This document shows, one piece after another, positions 1-10,161 of a stretch of DNA of 64,000 nucleotides. This DNA is from Costus lasius (taxonomy: Eukaryota > Streptophyta > Magnoliopsida > Zingiberales > Costaceae). Under the pieces are notes generated by a model. It ran no database searches. It was not told the DNA's origin and saw nothing but the letters and a program-made list of their open reading frames with translations. Numbering within the stretch: position 1 is the stretch's first letter; the number at the start of each line of letters is the position of its first letter. The stretch lies in the NCBI GenBank assembly GCA_027563935.2, contig CM050453.2, positions 63,472,018-63,536,017 of the forward strand, written 5' to 3'. The position numbers and the translations under genes were made by a program.

Positions 1-60
1 CTACCGTAATATCGAGAACACTGCCGTATTTTGAGGAGTTTCCAAACAAAAGGTTTTTCA

Positions 61-352
61 GATTTTACGGCAGTACTGTAAACTAGATTATGGTACCGTA
101 TTTCAGAGCACTTCAGAGCAGAAACTTTGCTTGATTTTACGGCACCCCCGTAAAGGATTACACGAGCCGTATTTTCCAGTCACTTCCGAACAGAGAGTTC
201 AGCCGATTTTACGGCAATACCGTAAACTAGATGTGGGTGCCGTATTTCCCAGACGACATCAGAATAGAAAACTCGACCGATTTTACGGCAGTGCCGTAAA
301 CTATTACACTGCTGTATTTCTATTGTTGAACGCGATTTCCAAGTCAATTCTG
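61..352 (+). repeat. 72-74 bp tandem repeats with CCGTAA palindromes in the LTR
   Basis: Units starting GATTTTACGGCA begin at 61, 133, 205 and 279, giving periods of 72, 72 and 74 bp. Each contains a palindrome of the form TTACGGCANNNCCGTAA followed by a second ATTACGG..CCGTATTT half. A degenerate unit precedes them at 1-60. The 3' LTR has the same units at 25432, 25504, 25575 and 25649. The function is unknown; the position before the transcribed hairpin region suggests U3. Confidence 0.85.
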
Positions 353-824
353 AAGTACAATTCTTGCGGAGACGATTGCGGGCGAACTAGATCTTTATAT
401 TCGAAGCCGAAAGAAGCAAATTAGAGCCTTTGACGGGAGGATTACACACACACTGAAAGCCCCAATTTTCATCGACTATCGTGGGAGAAATCACGATTCA
501 CGCCGCCTCCTAGGGTTCCGCAGCTGCGGCCAATCCAAACCCCCTCCGTCTGGAGAAATCACGATTTTCATACTGAAGCTTCGTCTGGAGGAGGAGACAA
601 CGTGCCAAAAGTTTCAAAAGAGAAGGAGATCAATCGAAGGAGAATTCAAAGAAAGAAGAAGGACAACCACTGTTCACCAAGAGCTTTTGAAATTACGGCT
701 GTGAAATACTTCACAGCCGTCCTGTATTTTCCCAAAACTCTTCTTTTAATGATTATTGAACTTCTGAAATTATGGAATATTGTATTTTCTCCACCATGCT
801 AGCTTAAACTATTTTTGGGACATG

Positions 825-838
825 GGGGAGTAATCCCC
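825..838 (+). other. GTAA-loop hairpin in Athila LTR
   Basis: The hairpin is GGGGA-GTAA-TCCCC. The loop fits the GNRA pattern. The C 5' LTR has GGGAA-GTAA-TTCCC at 45324-45337, where one base pair has changed on both sides while the loop is kept. This argues for RNA pairing, but from few copies. Confidence 0.55.
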
Positions 839-1143
839 TTTGATTTTCTTAAATGACTAGATAATCTTTTACTTTCATAATAATTATTCTACTTTGATAA
901 TTTTACCTATGCGCTTACTGCTCTAAGATTCTCCTTAGTTTATTTCTTGCCATCATGTTTAGAGTTTTCGCAATAAGGACCGAAAGGTGATTTGCTAGAG
1001 AACTTGGAATCCTAAAATTGATTAATAGGAACTCACCGTAGGAAACTAGGTTAAGTTCTTATTTCTTTATTTTAGAAAGCTAAATTGCCATGATGATAAT
1101 AATAAACTTAGGATTGAGTTATTGTGTTAAACATGGAGATCTT

Positions 1144-1371
1144 GCACGAAAGTGAAGATCGGAACGTTGGAGAACCATAGGTAGAACGTGTGTTGAGTCT
1201 CGGATGCACGAAAGTGATACTTGAGATTCCACACGAGGCAATCAACTTAGAATTCGGATGCACGAAAGTGATCGTTGAGTTCTTTGTCTAATGATTTACC
1301 TATCTTTAGCTTCGGATGAATCTTGCGCGAAAGCAAGGATTTATTCTTGCATGGTTATCTGCACGAGAGTG
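1144..1371 (+). repeat. Series of five short GNRA-loop hairpins in LTR right half
   Basis: CACGAAAGTG cores occur in the units starting at 1144, 1206 and 1260. Variants GCGCGAAAGC (1325) and GCACGAGAGTG (1361) complete the series. Each is a 3-bp or longer stem closed by GAAA or GAGA. The same series is present, partly decayed, in the other Athila LTRs of the window, including a CGC-GAAA-GCG version near 45811. Confidence 0.6.
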
Positions 1372-1787
1372 AGATAATCCCCTTTTTAGGTAAATTATGT
1401 CTTTATCATATTAGAATTTGATTGATGAATATTTTATTTCATATCTAGTCATGGAAATCAAAGCGGATGAAATCCTAGTCCCAGTTCTCTCCCTGATAGT
1501 ATCTCTTTCCGTGTATTTGCGATATTTGGTTGACTTTCATTCGACTACCTAGATAGTAAGAAATCAATTGATCAGTACTTGACAACATAGGTCTCTGTGG
1601 GTTCTATATCTTTCTCTATTACTTCGAGTATCCGAGCACTTGCGGAGATAAAAACAAGTGTGGTAATTGAACAAGTTTTTAGAGCTGTATCAGGGGGTGA
1701 CAAGTCCCTGTGTGCCATCACTTAGGTTTTGGCTGCGACTTTAGAAATAAGTTTAATTTACCTACTTGTTGGGATACAACAAGTTTT

Positions 1788-1805
1788 TGGCGCCGTTGCC
1801 GGGGA
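1788..1805 (+). promoter_or_regulatory. Athila A primer-binding site (tRNA-Asp type)
   Basis: TGGCGCCGTTGCCGGGGA lies 6 bp after the LTR end. It is the PBS described for Athila elements, complementary to the 3' end of tRNA-Asp, and it primes minus-strand cDNA synthesis. The copy is undamaged here. Confidence 0.85.
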
Positions 1806-1861
1806 CCTTAGTTTTGTCAATATTGAAGATATTGAGATTATTGCTAGAGTAGGATTAATTC

Positions 1862-2923
1862 ATGTTTTATCTATCTGTTCTTCTCTGTTTACTTGAGTTA
1901 CTTAACCTGTCTAAGTTAGATTATACAGGAAATTTAAATCCAATGGCAGGACAGAGACTACTTAGGGACTATGCTGTCCCTAGGCCACGAGAAATATATT
2001 CTAGCATTATCAAACCGAGCATTGAAGCCGATAATTTTGAGATTAATCCTGCCTTCTTGACCATGATCCAGCAGAATCAATTTGGAAGATATCCAATTGA
2101 AGATCCCTATCAACACTTACATCTTTTTCTTGAATATTGCGATACCATTAAGATTCGTGGGGTTTCTGATGACGCATTAAAACTAAGATTATTTCCTTTT
2201 TCACTTAGGGACCGAGCACGATTTTGGCTACATTCTAGACCTACTGGTGCATTTACTACATGGGAACAACTGTCAAAAGCTTTCCTAGAGAAGTACTTTC
2301 CATCGAGCAAAACCATCCAATTGAGAAATCAAATCATAAACTTTGCACATAAAGATGGAGAATCATTTAGCAAGGCATGGGACCGTTTCAATGATTTACT
2401 ACGGAAGTGCCCGCACCATGGCCTTCAAAACTGGACTTTAATTCATACATTTTATTATAGCTTACCTTATGATACCCGTCTAATTGTTGATACTTCTGCC
2501 GGAGGAGCTATCATGAGTAAGACCGTGGAAGATTCTTTTGCACTGTTTGAAGAAAAATCCCTGAACCATAACCAATGGAATCCTGAGGAAAGAATGTTAC
2601 ATGATCATCATCATGGTAAGAACAAGAATGAGGAATTGCACACTCCAACTGAAGAGGTAAATTCTTTTAGTATAGAATCTTGGCTTGACAAGTTTATGAC
2701 TAATCAAACTCAATATATGCAAAATCAAAACAAAGAAAATGAAAATCTTAAGGGAATGGTTAACCAACTTGCTTCTCAAGTAGAATCTTTAACTGCTCAC
2801 GAGAACTTCATAGAAAATCAGATGCCAAATGAACATTGCAATGTTGTTGTCACTAGAAGTGGAAAGAAACTAGGAGAACCTAAAGGGAAGGTTGAACTTA
2901 AGGAAAAAAGAGTCCTATTGTGA
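1862..2923 (+). pseudogene. gag: Athila A gag (capsid), ends in a frameshift
   Basis: This is the structural Gag of an Athila element, which would assemble the cytoplasmic virus-like particle. The 353-codon frame contains the plant retrotransposon gag domain (about residues 60-200), recognisable by LFPFSLRDRARFWL and the following W..L...F..KYFP block. No CX2CX4HX4C zinc knuckle is visible, which is usual for Athila. The start is inferred as the first ATG about 55 bp after the PBS; the homologous ATG is used at 46217 in Athila C. An extra A in the run near 2904-2910, relative to C near 47255, shifts the frame. The protein sequence continues in another frame from about 2911. The copy is non-functional as it stands. 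Confidence 0.85.
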
Positions 2924-4268
2924 TTATGGTGAGGAATTAGAATTAGAAAAATCCTCTAAACATGAGCAAACCCTACCTAGTTTAACACCTCGAAAGGGTG
3001 ATGAACCAAAAGGGGATGTGCCATGTAAAGAAGATAATTCTAAGTCTAATTTGCTTCCACCATATAAGCCACTTATACCTTTTCCTCAAAGGGTTGTGCA
3101 GGAAAAACTAGATAAACAATTTGGGAAATTTTTAGACATTTTGAAAAAGCTTTACATTAACATTCCATTTACTGGAGCTTTATTGCAAATGCCTATATAT
3201 GCTAAATTTTTAAAAGAAATTCCGTCTAATAAGAGGAAAATAGAAGAGTATGGTACTGTGGCTTTAACTGAGGAATGTAGTGCTATTATTCAAAACAAGT
3301 TGCCACCTAAGTTGAAGGATCCAGATAGTTTCTCTATTCCTTGTTTTATTGGTAGTATGGCTTTTGACCGAGCCTTATGTGATTTGGGAGCTAGTGTGAG
3401 TCTAATACCATTATCTATTTGCAGGAGGTTGGACATGGGAGATCTTAAACCAACTTCAATATCTTTGCAGCTCGCTGATCGTTCGGTCAAATATCCTGTG
3501 GGGATTCTTGAAGATGTGCCTGTTCAAGTAGGCAAGTATTTCATCTTAGCAGATTTTGTAGTTCTTGAGATCGAGGAAGATGCAAAAATCCCCATCATAT
3601 TTGGTAGGCCATTTTTAGCCACAGCAGGTGCACTCATTGATGTAAAAAATGGTAAGCTTTCACTTAACATTGCGGGTGAAAAGATTGAGTATAACTTGCA
3701 TGAAGCCATAAAAAATCCTTCAAATTCTGAGTATTGTTGTAGTATACATGATAGAGATGACATTATTTATGATCTTAATGATTTGTTTGTTGAAACCTCT
3801 GATTATGATTCTGATTCTGTTATTAACGAAGAAACCAATTCTGAAATTAATGAATTTCTAGATTGCAACACTTGTGATAAAAAAGAAAAGACTCCAAAAA
3901 TTGAACTTAAGGTTTTACATGATAACCTTCGTTATGAATTTTGTGGTCCTGATTCTACTTATCCTGTTATAGTTGATGCACAAATTGGGAAAAGGGAAAC
4001 AGAATTGCTCCTCAAGGAATTAAGAATTCATAGAAAGTTAATTGGGTATTCGATTGATGACTTAAAAGGAATTAGCCCTTCTTTTTGTATGCACATGATC
4101 CTGATGGAAGAAGAACACAAACCACATGCAGATTTTCAAAGAAGACTTAATCCCTCAATGAAAGAAGTTGTAAAGAAAGAGGTTCTAAAATTACTTGATG
4201 TAGGTATTATCTATCCTATCTCTGATAGCAAATGGGTAAGTCATGTACATTGTATTCCTAAGAAATGA
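2892..4268 (+). pseudogene. pol: Athila A gag C-terminus, protease and RT N-terminus
   Basis: The frame continues after the gag frameshift. It covers a linker, then a retropepsin-like protease with the active-site block CDLGASVSLIPLS (Asp codon 3381-3383) and a downstream IIFGRPFL flap-type segment. It then enters the N-terminus of reverse transcriptase (SMKEVVKKEVLKLL, IYPISDSKWVSHVH). Protease would cleave the polyprotein and RT would copy the genomic RNA. The stop at 4266-4268 is TGA where Athila B and C read GGA, a single nonsense change. The frame stays the same on both sides of that stop. Confidence 0.85.
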
Positions 4269-5396
4269 GGGGTAACTGTCATGAAAAACAAGGATAATGA
4301 ATTAATTCCTGTTATAACTGTTACTAGTTGGCGCATGTGCATAGATTATAGAAAACTGAATGCTGCCACTAGGAAAGACCACTTCCCTTTACCCTTAATT
4401 GATCAAATGGTTGAAAGATTGGCAAACCACTCTCATTTTTGTTTTTTAGATGGGTATTCTGGTTTTTTTCAAATTCCTATACATCCTGATGATCAAGATA
4501 AAACTACTTTCACATGCCCATATGGAACTTTTGCATATAGGAGAATGCCTTTTGGTTTATGTAATGCACCTGCTACTTTCCAAAGATGCATGATGGCTAT
4601 CTTTTCTGATTTTATTGAAGATTTTATGGATGTATTCATGGATGATTTCTCAGTATACAGTTATTCTTTTGATATTTGTTTGGCTAACTTATCTCGGGTT
4701 TTGTAGAGGTGTGAAGAAACTAACCTTGTGCTTAATTGGGAAAAATGCCATTTCATGGTTAAGCAAGGGATAGTTTTGGGACACTTAATCTTAGAAAGAG
4801 GAATTGAAGTGGACAAAGCCAAACTTGAAGTGATAGATAAATTGGAAGCGCCCACTACAGTAAAGGAAGTCCGAAGCTTCCTAGGGCATGCAGGGTTCTA
4901 CCGGCGGTTCATCAAGGATTTTTCTAAACTTGCTAGACCTCTTACGCATTTACTTTGTAAAGATGTTAAATTTTCTTTTGACGAGAACTGTTTATCTATT
5001 TTTCAAGAATTGAAGAAAGCTTTGGTTTCAGCACCACCCATCATTCAGCCCCCAGATTGGGACTTACCCTTTGAACTCATGTGTGATGCCAGTGATTATG
5101 CAATAGGAGCAGTCTTGGGGCAAAGGAAAGACAAGAAACCTTATGTTATTCACTATGCCAGCAGAACTTTGGATGAGACACAGAAAAATTACACTAGCAC
5201 TGAAAAGGAATTATTGGCTATAGTGTTTGCTTTTGATAAATTTAGATCATATTTGATTGACTCTAAAGTGATAGTATATACTAATCATGCAGCTGTAAAA
5301 TACTTAATGCAGAAAAAGGTACTAAGCCACGTTTGCTCAGATGGATCCTACTTCTACAGGAATTTGATTTGGAAATTAAAGACAAAAAATGATTAG
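4269..5396 (+). pseudogene. pol: Athila A reverse transcriptase and RNase H, broken
   Basis: RT palm motifs are clear: WRMCIDYRKLNAATRKDHFPLP, then FMDDFSVY with the catalytic Asp pair at 4641-4646, then the thumb ([25 protein letters not shown]). RNase H follows with [17 protein letters not shown] and the E of TSTEKELLAI. A TAG at 4704-4706 replaces the CAG seen in B and C. A one-base deletion near 5318-5325, compared with C near 52594, shifts the frame in RNase H. The FMDD form of the usual YxDD motif is typical of Athila. It cannot make active enzyme. Confidence 0.85.
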
Positions 5397-5723
5397 AAAA
5401 CTTTGTTGCAGATTATCTTTCAAGGATAATGGTGGATACTGAAAAGCATGGTGAAATCAATGATTCCTTCCCTGAAGAACAGCTCTTAACCATTGAACAG
5501 ATCAGAGCTCCCTAGTATACTGATATAGTAAATTACCTTGTTGCTAATGTTTTTCCTCCTGATTTGAACTACCAAAAAAGGAAGAAGTTCTTGGCTGAGG
5601 TAAAACACTATTTTTGGGATGAGCCTTATGTGTTTAGAAGATGTACAGATGGTATTTTTAAAAGATGTGTGCCTGAAGAAGAGATCACATATATTTTGTG
5701 CCAATGTCATGGATCCTCTTATG
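5397..5723 (+). pseudogene. pol: Athila A RNase H end and integrase N-terminus, cut by Copia-1
   Basis: This is the linker and N-terminal part of integrase, which inserts cDNA into chromosomes. [21 protein letters not shown] and the CQCHGSSY start of the zinc-binding module are readable from 5564. A TAG at about 5514-5516 replaces a conserved Trp (RAPW in B and C). At 5723 the sequence switches to the Copia-1 LTR. The next Athila codons resume at 14842 after the duplicated TTATG. Confidence 0.8.
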
Positions 5724-7412
5724 TGTTGGGGTATGCCCTTAAGGCTAATGTTTGAGGCCTTGGGATACTATCAGTATCATGTATAAACTCTTATGTTTAT
5801 AAAGGCAATGGTTGTTATTCAGGTTGTTACATTGTCTGCTGCAATAATTGTACTTCTGAATAATGTCTCAATGCTGTTCAGCTAGGCTGACATGCTATAA
5901 AGTCCTTAGTCGAGATATCTTGGTGAACATGAGACAGCCTTGATATGATTGAGACTAATATGTGTTCTAATCTTATAGGATGCTTCGAGCATGGAATAAG
6001 ATGTAGACTCATGGGTACATTGGATGTACTGGACAGACCCTACTAGGATATTCAATTGCTTGTCACAATGTGAATAATCCTTGTTTTGCATCAAGTGGCA
6101 CATGTCCTCTGACTTGAGATCACTTGTGTTTCTAAATGATGATTGTCATTGTTTTGAGGTAGTTCAATATCATTTGAAACATAATGATTATAGACTATCT
6201 TGGATAATGATCATGAGTCAGGTTAGGGCGCTAGTGATAGATATAGGATTGCCGTCTCCTTAATTGGAGTGTGATGTTCTAATGGGGCCCCCCCTTAAAT
6301 GAGATGATTGAGAAAGTGTATGGCCATACCCAGGTGACTATGTTCATCTGATCTAATCATGCTCATCATATTGGAGCTACAAGCTTGACACGCTTGTCCA
6401 ATAAGAACATCCAGTGGCAAAGGAAACATGTATGCCTAGTGAGTTGATTCACACTTGTGCTGTGGTTTGGGTGTAGTCTTGGAAGACTCTTTCCTCTATA
6501 TCGGGAGACAGTGATGTGTTGCTAGATACCCCTCACTGATCGTGATAATGTAAGTTATCGTTACCGACATTTAAAGGAAACCCTCAGGGTCGCACAATTT
6601 GATGATATGGCTTACTTAAGTCAGATCGTGTGGACTGAATTGTTTTAGTTCAGTTTAAAGGGATTTAAACTCTGATTGTAAGTGAGATCTGGTCTGATCA
6701 TGTTTGATTGATTAGGGCTTGAGATCGGTAAGCTTCGATCGAGAGTGTTGATGCTAGATCGGTGAGATCAGAAGCATCAGGAGATGAATGGTCAGATCTG
6801 GAGCCTTAGGGTTTAATTCGATCTGGACTAAATGCTTGGGCTGATTTGGTTTGGTCATTGAACCAAATACATTGAACCGGCTCATGTGTGAGCGCATGGT
6901 TCATATGGGAGAAGGGATATGCATTTGGTTCACTTCAAGTGAACGCATAACGAATGTAATCAAGTAGTTGCTATTTTTGGAATTTTGTTTTTCCAAAATG
7001 GGAACGTCTCCACGTTCGAATGCAATGCTTCTCGATTCTCATCTCTCGCCCCTTTGCTCTTGACGACTCACGGCTTGCGTTGTGAAGGTAGACGACAAGA
7101 GAGGATTCGGCCAAGCAAAGAGAAGATCTCATCCCTTCCATTCGACAAGGACCCTTGAAGCCTTGCTAGCACAAGGAACACAAGGAGTAGCCATCATCCT
7201 CTTGTGTGCGCCACCTTTGGAGGAGAGCCCCTTTCGCCCTCTTGCTTCCAAGGCACCATCCAAGCGATGGCTATGGTAAGATCACTTCTTGATCTTAGTA
7301 AAACTTAAGTTGATCATATGGTTATACCACATGCGATCTTATGAAGCCCTAGAAAATTTCTTGAATGCGCATGCTTTAGGGTTTCGCCCCCCTCATGAAA
7401 GGGGTACTAACA
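5724..7412 (+). mobile_element. Copia-1 5' LTR
   Basis: The LTR is 1689 bp, from TG to CA. It holds the promoter and polyadenylation signals by family precedent; I could not place a TATA box with confidence. The right end carries CCCC-TCATGAAA-GGGG (7389-7404), a potential hairpin beside the PBS that also occurs in Copia-2. The short ORFs at 6081 and 7082 repeat in the 3' LTR and are not genes. Confidence 0.95.
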
Positions 7413-7414
7413 AT

Positions 7415-7426
7415 TGGTATCAGAGC
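7415..7426 (+). promoter_or_regulatory. Copia-1 primer-binding site (tRNA-iMet)
   Basis: TGGTATCAGAGC lies 2 bp after the 5' LTR. It is complementary to the 3' end of initiator tRNA-Met, the usual primer of plant copia elements. Confidence 0.95.
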
Positions 7427-9246
7427 TTATGTTTTCGGTATAATTCATATGATTGCTTGATACTTTGTGTGATCCATGTTTACTCTCATGCTTAGATCTA
7501 TGGTTGATTACATGCGCAAGTTCATGAAAGTTCATGATGCGAAAACAACATGTATGATGTTTATTGCTCTTTGGCGCATGTATTGGTGCTTGTTGTTGTT
7601 TTGTCATAGAAAAACTTAACTTGCGCGCCCCTCATTAGACTAAGCGCCTGCTATAAACCCTTAGACGGGTTGATGGGGTTGAAGTCATCCTCTAGGTTAG
7701 ATCCAAAGAGTCTGATCAGACCATCTGACAGCCTAGATGGATCGACCAGATGGCACCTGTGCGCAAGCACGAGGTGGCTATAGGTCGATTGCATCACAGG
7801 CGTGTAGCGAGGTCTGGTTGAGACAACCATTGAACGCACATGAGTTAGGCCCGGGGTCACACCCGTTTGCCAGAACTCATGCTGGTTGTTCAGCCCTTGG
7901 CGCTTGCATGGTTGACCATTAGGTCAACTCAAGTCAGTTAGGACTTGGTGCATGCAAGGGCAGTGGATCTAACTAGACATGATGAGTGGATCCCTATCAA
8001 TGGACCGTTGTAAGGTTGTAGGGCAGATAAGAAAATTAAAATTGATGCCAATGGGTTTTTCAAAAATTTTATTTTCTTAGTAATGGATCACATGTTTGAT
8101 TGGATCCCATGTGCTTGTTTATTTCATCTTATGTGGGTTGCCCTTTAATGTGTGCTGTGCTGGGGCCTGTGAGCCTGGTTAATTGTAAATTAATATTTAT
8201 TTGTGATCTGCGAATCACATTGTATTTAATTTATAAGTGTAATTGACCTGCGTGTCAATCTTGTCTAGATAGATTAATTTGTAATTTAATCAGACAAGAG
8301 CACAAAGCACACATGGCAGAGGCGCATGCAGCAGTGGCTTGACCAGGTGGGAGGTCTAGGGTTCGACCCTATGACAGGCGCATTTACCTGGTGGGCGCAC
8401 CTTGAGCTGCAATGGGCGCTTGGGCCCTGGGTTGGGCCAGATGAGAATAAAAAGCCCCATGAAGAAAGCAAGTGAAGACTTAATTTAGATTAAGGTCTTA
8501 CCTAGGCTTAATGGGCTTTTACCACATAAGATCCATGCTTTCTTTTATTGTTTAATAATTAGAATTGCATGAGTTATTTATCTTCTGCTATAGCCATAGG
8601 ATTTGCCTGATAGTAAGAAGATAAAAGACCGATAAAATCCAACGCTAAATATCAAGAACGTAATGCCTTCTGGCGCGAAACCTCACTGTTCTGACTATCG
8701 TTGGGGCCGTGTTGTACCCACTCAGTGGGCACGCCCATCTATCTTCAGACGGTGTGTGATTTCACCTGCGTGTTACAGAGAAGGGATTTATCGCTTCTCG
8801 TTGCTCAGCATAGCACGTGGTGGTCCAGGGAGTAGGTCAGGTCAGCTTGACCATGTAGGCTACATATGGGGCATATGTTAGCTATATGGAGGCAGCCATC
8901 TGTGGGATCAGAGACTGTGTTGTACCAACTCAGTTGGCACAGTCTGCTGGATTGCCCAGATGAAGGGGAATCGCACGGGTTGGCGATTGGCAGGGACTGC
9001 CTACCAGAGATTAGTGCTTGTACTCTCTATGCATCTTATCTCGCCTGAGCGGGACGCGGAGACCAAGTATAAAATCTGGATCCCATCTCACTAAAAGAGT
9101 GTCACTCTTTCGGACTGTTTTAATGGATTTTTCAGTCAGATAAAATAGTGAGAAAAGAATCTTTCTTAAGTCCTGGATTGATTCTAAACATTGATACTGA
9201 CCTTGCTATTCTTGCATTGTTGTAGATTCCTGCAGCAACGAACACC
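7427..9246 (+). other. Copia-1 long untranslated leader
   Basis: About 1.8 kb lies between the PBS and the gag start, with no convincing coding sequence. Copia-2 has a homologous leader at 59925-61803. The best-conserved part is about 8600-9246. It contains the palindromes CCCACTCAGTGGG (8717-8729) and CCAACTCAGTTGG (8925-8937) and the hairpin AAAGAGT-GTC-ACTCTTT (9094-9110). Leaders of this kind in BARE/Angela elements are linked to RNA dimerisation and packaging; that role is inferred here. Confidence 0.8.
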
Positions 9247-10161
9247 ATGAGCTTCAATGTGCGATCCCTACTGGAAAGGGAGAAGTTTGCTGGGCCAAAC
9301 TTCTCAGACTGGTACGGACACCTTAAGATTGTTCTTAAGGCAGAGAGGAAACTGTATGTCCTCGAGACGGCAATACCGCCTCAACCCGCAGCGAACGCCG
9401 CAAGGGCGGTTCGTGAAGCCTATGAAAAGCATGTCAATGATAGCATTGATATCGCTTGCCTGATGCTAGCGTCTATGACGCCACCGCTGCAGCGTCAGCA
9501 TGAGGATATGTCTGCTATGGAAATCATAGCAAACCTCAAGATGCTATATGCTGCACAAGCGAGGACTGAACGCTATAATCTGACCAAGCTTTTCTTTCAG
9601 AGCAAACTGGCTGAACGGAGTCCAGTGGGAGCTCATGTGCTCAAGATGATTGGGCACAAAGAAGCTCTAGAGAAACTGGGGCATACCATCAATCAGGAGC
9701 TTGCTGTAGACATTATTCTGCAGTCTCTCCCGCCCTCTTTCGATGCGTTCATTATTAACTTTAATATGAACAAAATCGATTGTACCCCGGCAGAGTTGCT
9801 GAATATGCTCTTGACTACGGAGGAGACTCTGAAGGGAAAGCCTTCAACCTCTGTCTTGATGTTCCCTTCCAGGAACAAGAAGAAGGGGAAGAAGGGCAAA
9901 GCCCCAGTCAAGAACTACAATAAGGCTCTGAAACAGAAGGTTAAGCGGTCGAAGGAATACAGATGTTTCCACTGTGGCCAGCTAGGTCACTGGAAAAAGG
10001 ACTGTAAAGCGCTCCAAGGAGACAAGAAGGGAAGCATCGCTTCTGGCTCAGGTATATTTGTGACTGAGGTCATGATATCTTCTTCTATTTCATGGGTGTT
10101 GGACACTGCATGTGGAGTTCACATTTGTTCAAATGTACAGGAACTCAAGAGAAGAAGATAG
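9247..10161 (+). pseudogene. gag: Copia-1 gag and protease start, ending in a TAG
   Basis: Gag forms the virus-like particle and binds RNA. The frame opens MSFNVRSLLEREKF after the leader. It has a UBN2-type gag domain (about residues 15-210), a basic stretch (KKKGKKGKAP) and a perfect CX2CX4HX4C zinc knuckle with C240, C243, H248 and C253. The copia protease active site follows as WVLDTA (Asp codon 10102-10104); DTA rather than DTG or DSG also occurs in other plant copia proteases such as Tnt1. The TAG at 10159-10161 is in frame with the rest of pol, and Copia-2 has CAG there. It is most simply a single nonsense mutation rather than a programmed signal, since no CARYYA readthrough context follows. 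Confidence 0.9.

Larger units (their letters stand above)
1..1781 (+). mobile_element. Athila A 5' LTR (left end missing)
   Basis: The segment aligns with the right 1.77 kb of the 3' LTR at 25371-27136 and ends in the same GGGATACAACA just before the PBS. About 300 bp of the LTR start (TGATGACACC in other copies) lie outside the window. It contains the CCGTAA palindromic repeats (about 1-350), a GGGGA-GTAA-TCCCC hairpin at 825-838, and a run of GAAA-loop hairpins at 1144-1371. No gene is present; the short ORFs at 131-424 and 602-802 recur only as degraded LTR reading frames in other copies. Confidence 0.9.

Noticed and set aside
61..352. CRISPR-like array
   Set aside because: The 72-bp units have internal palindromes and near-identical spacers, lie inside a plant LTR, and have no cas genes.
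10159..10161. Programmed stop-codon readthrough between gag-PR and pol in copia
   Set aside because: The two copies stop at different codons, each has CAG where the other has TAG, and no readthrough consensus follows.
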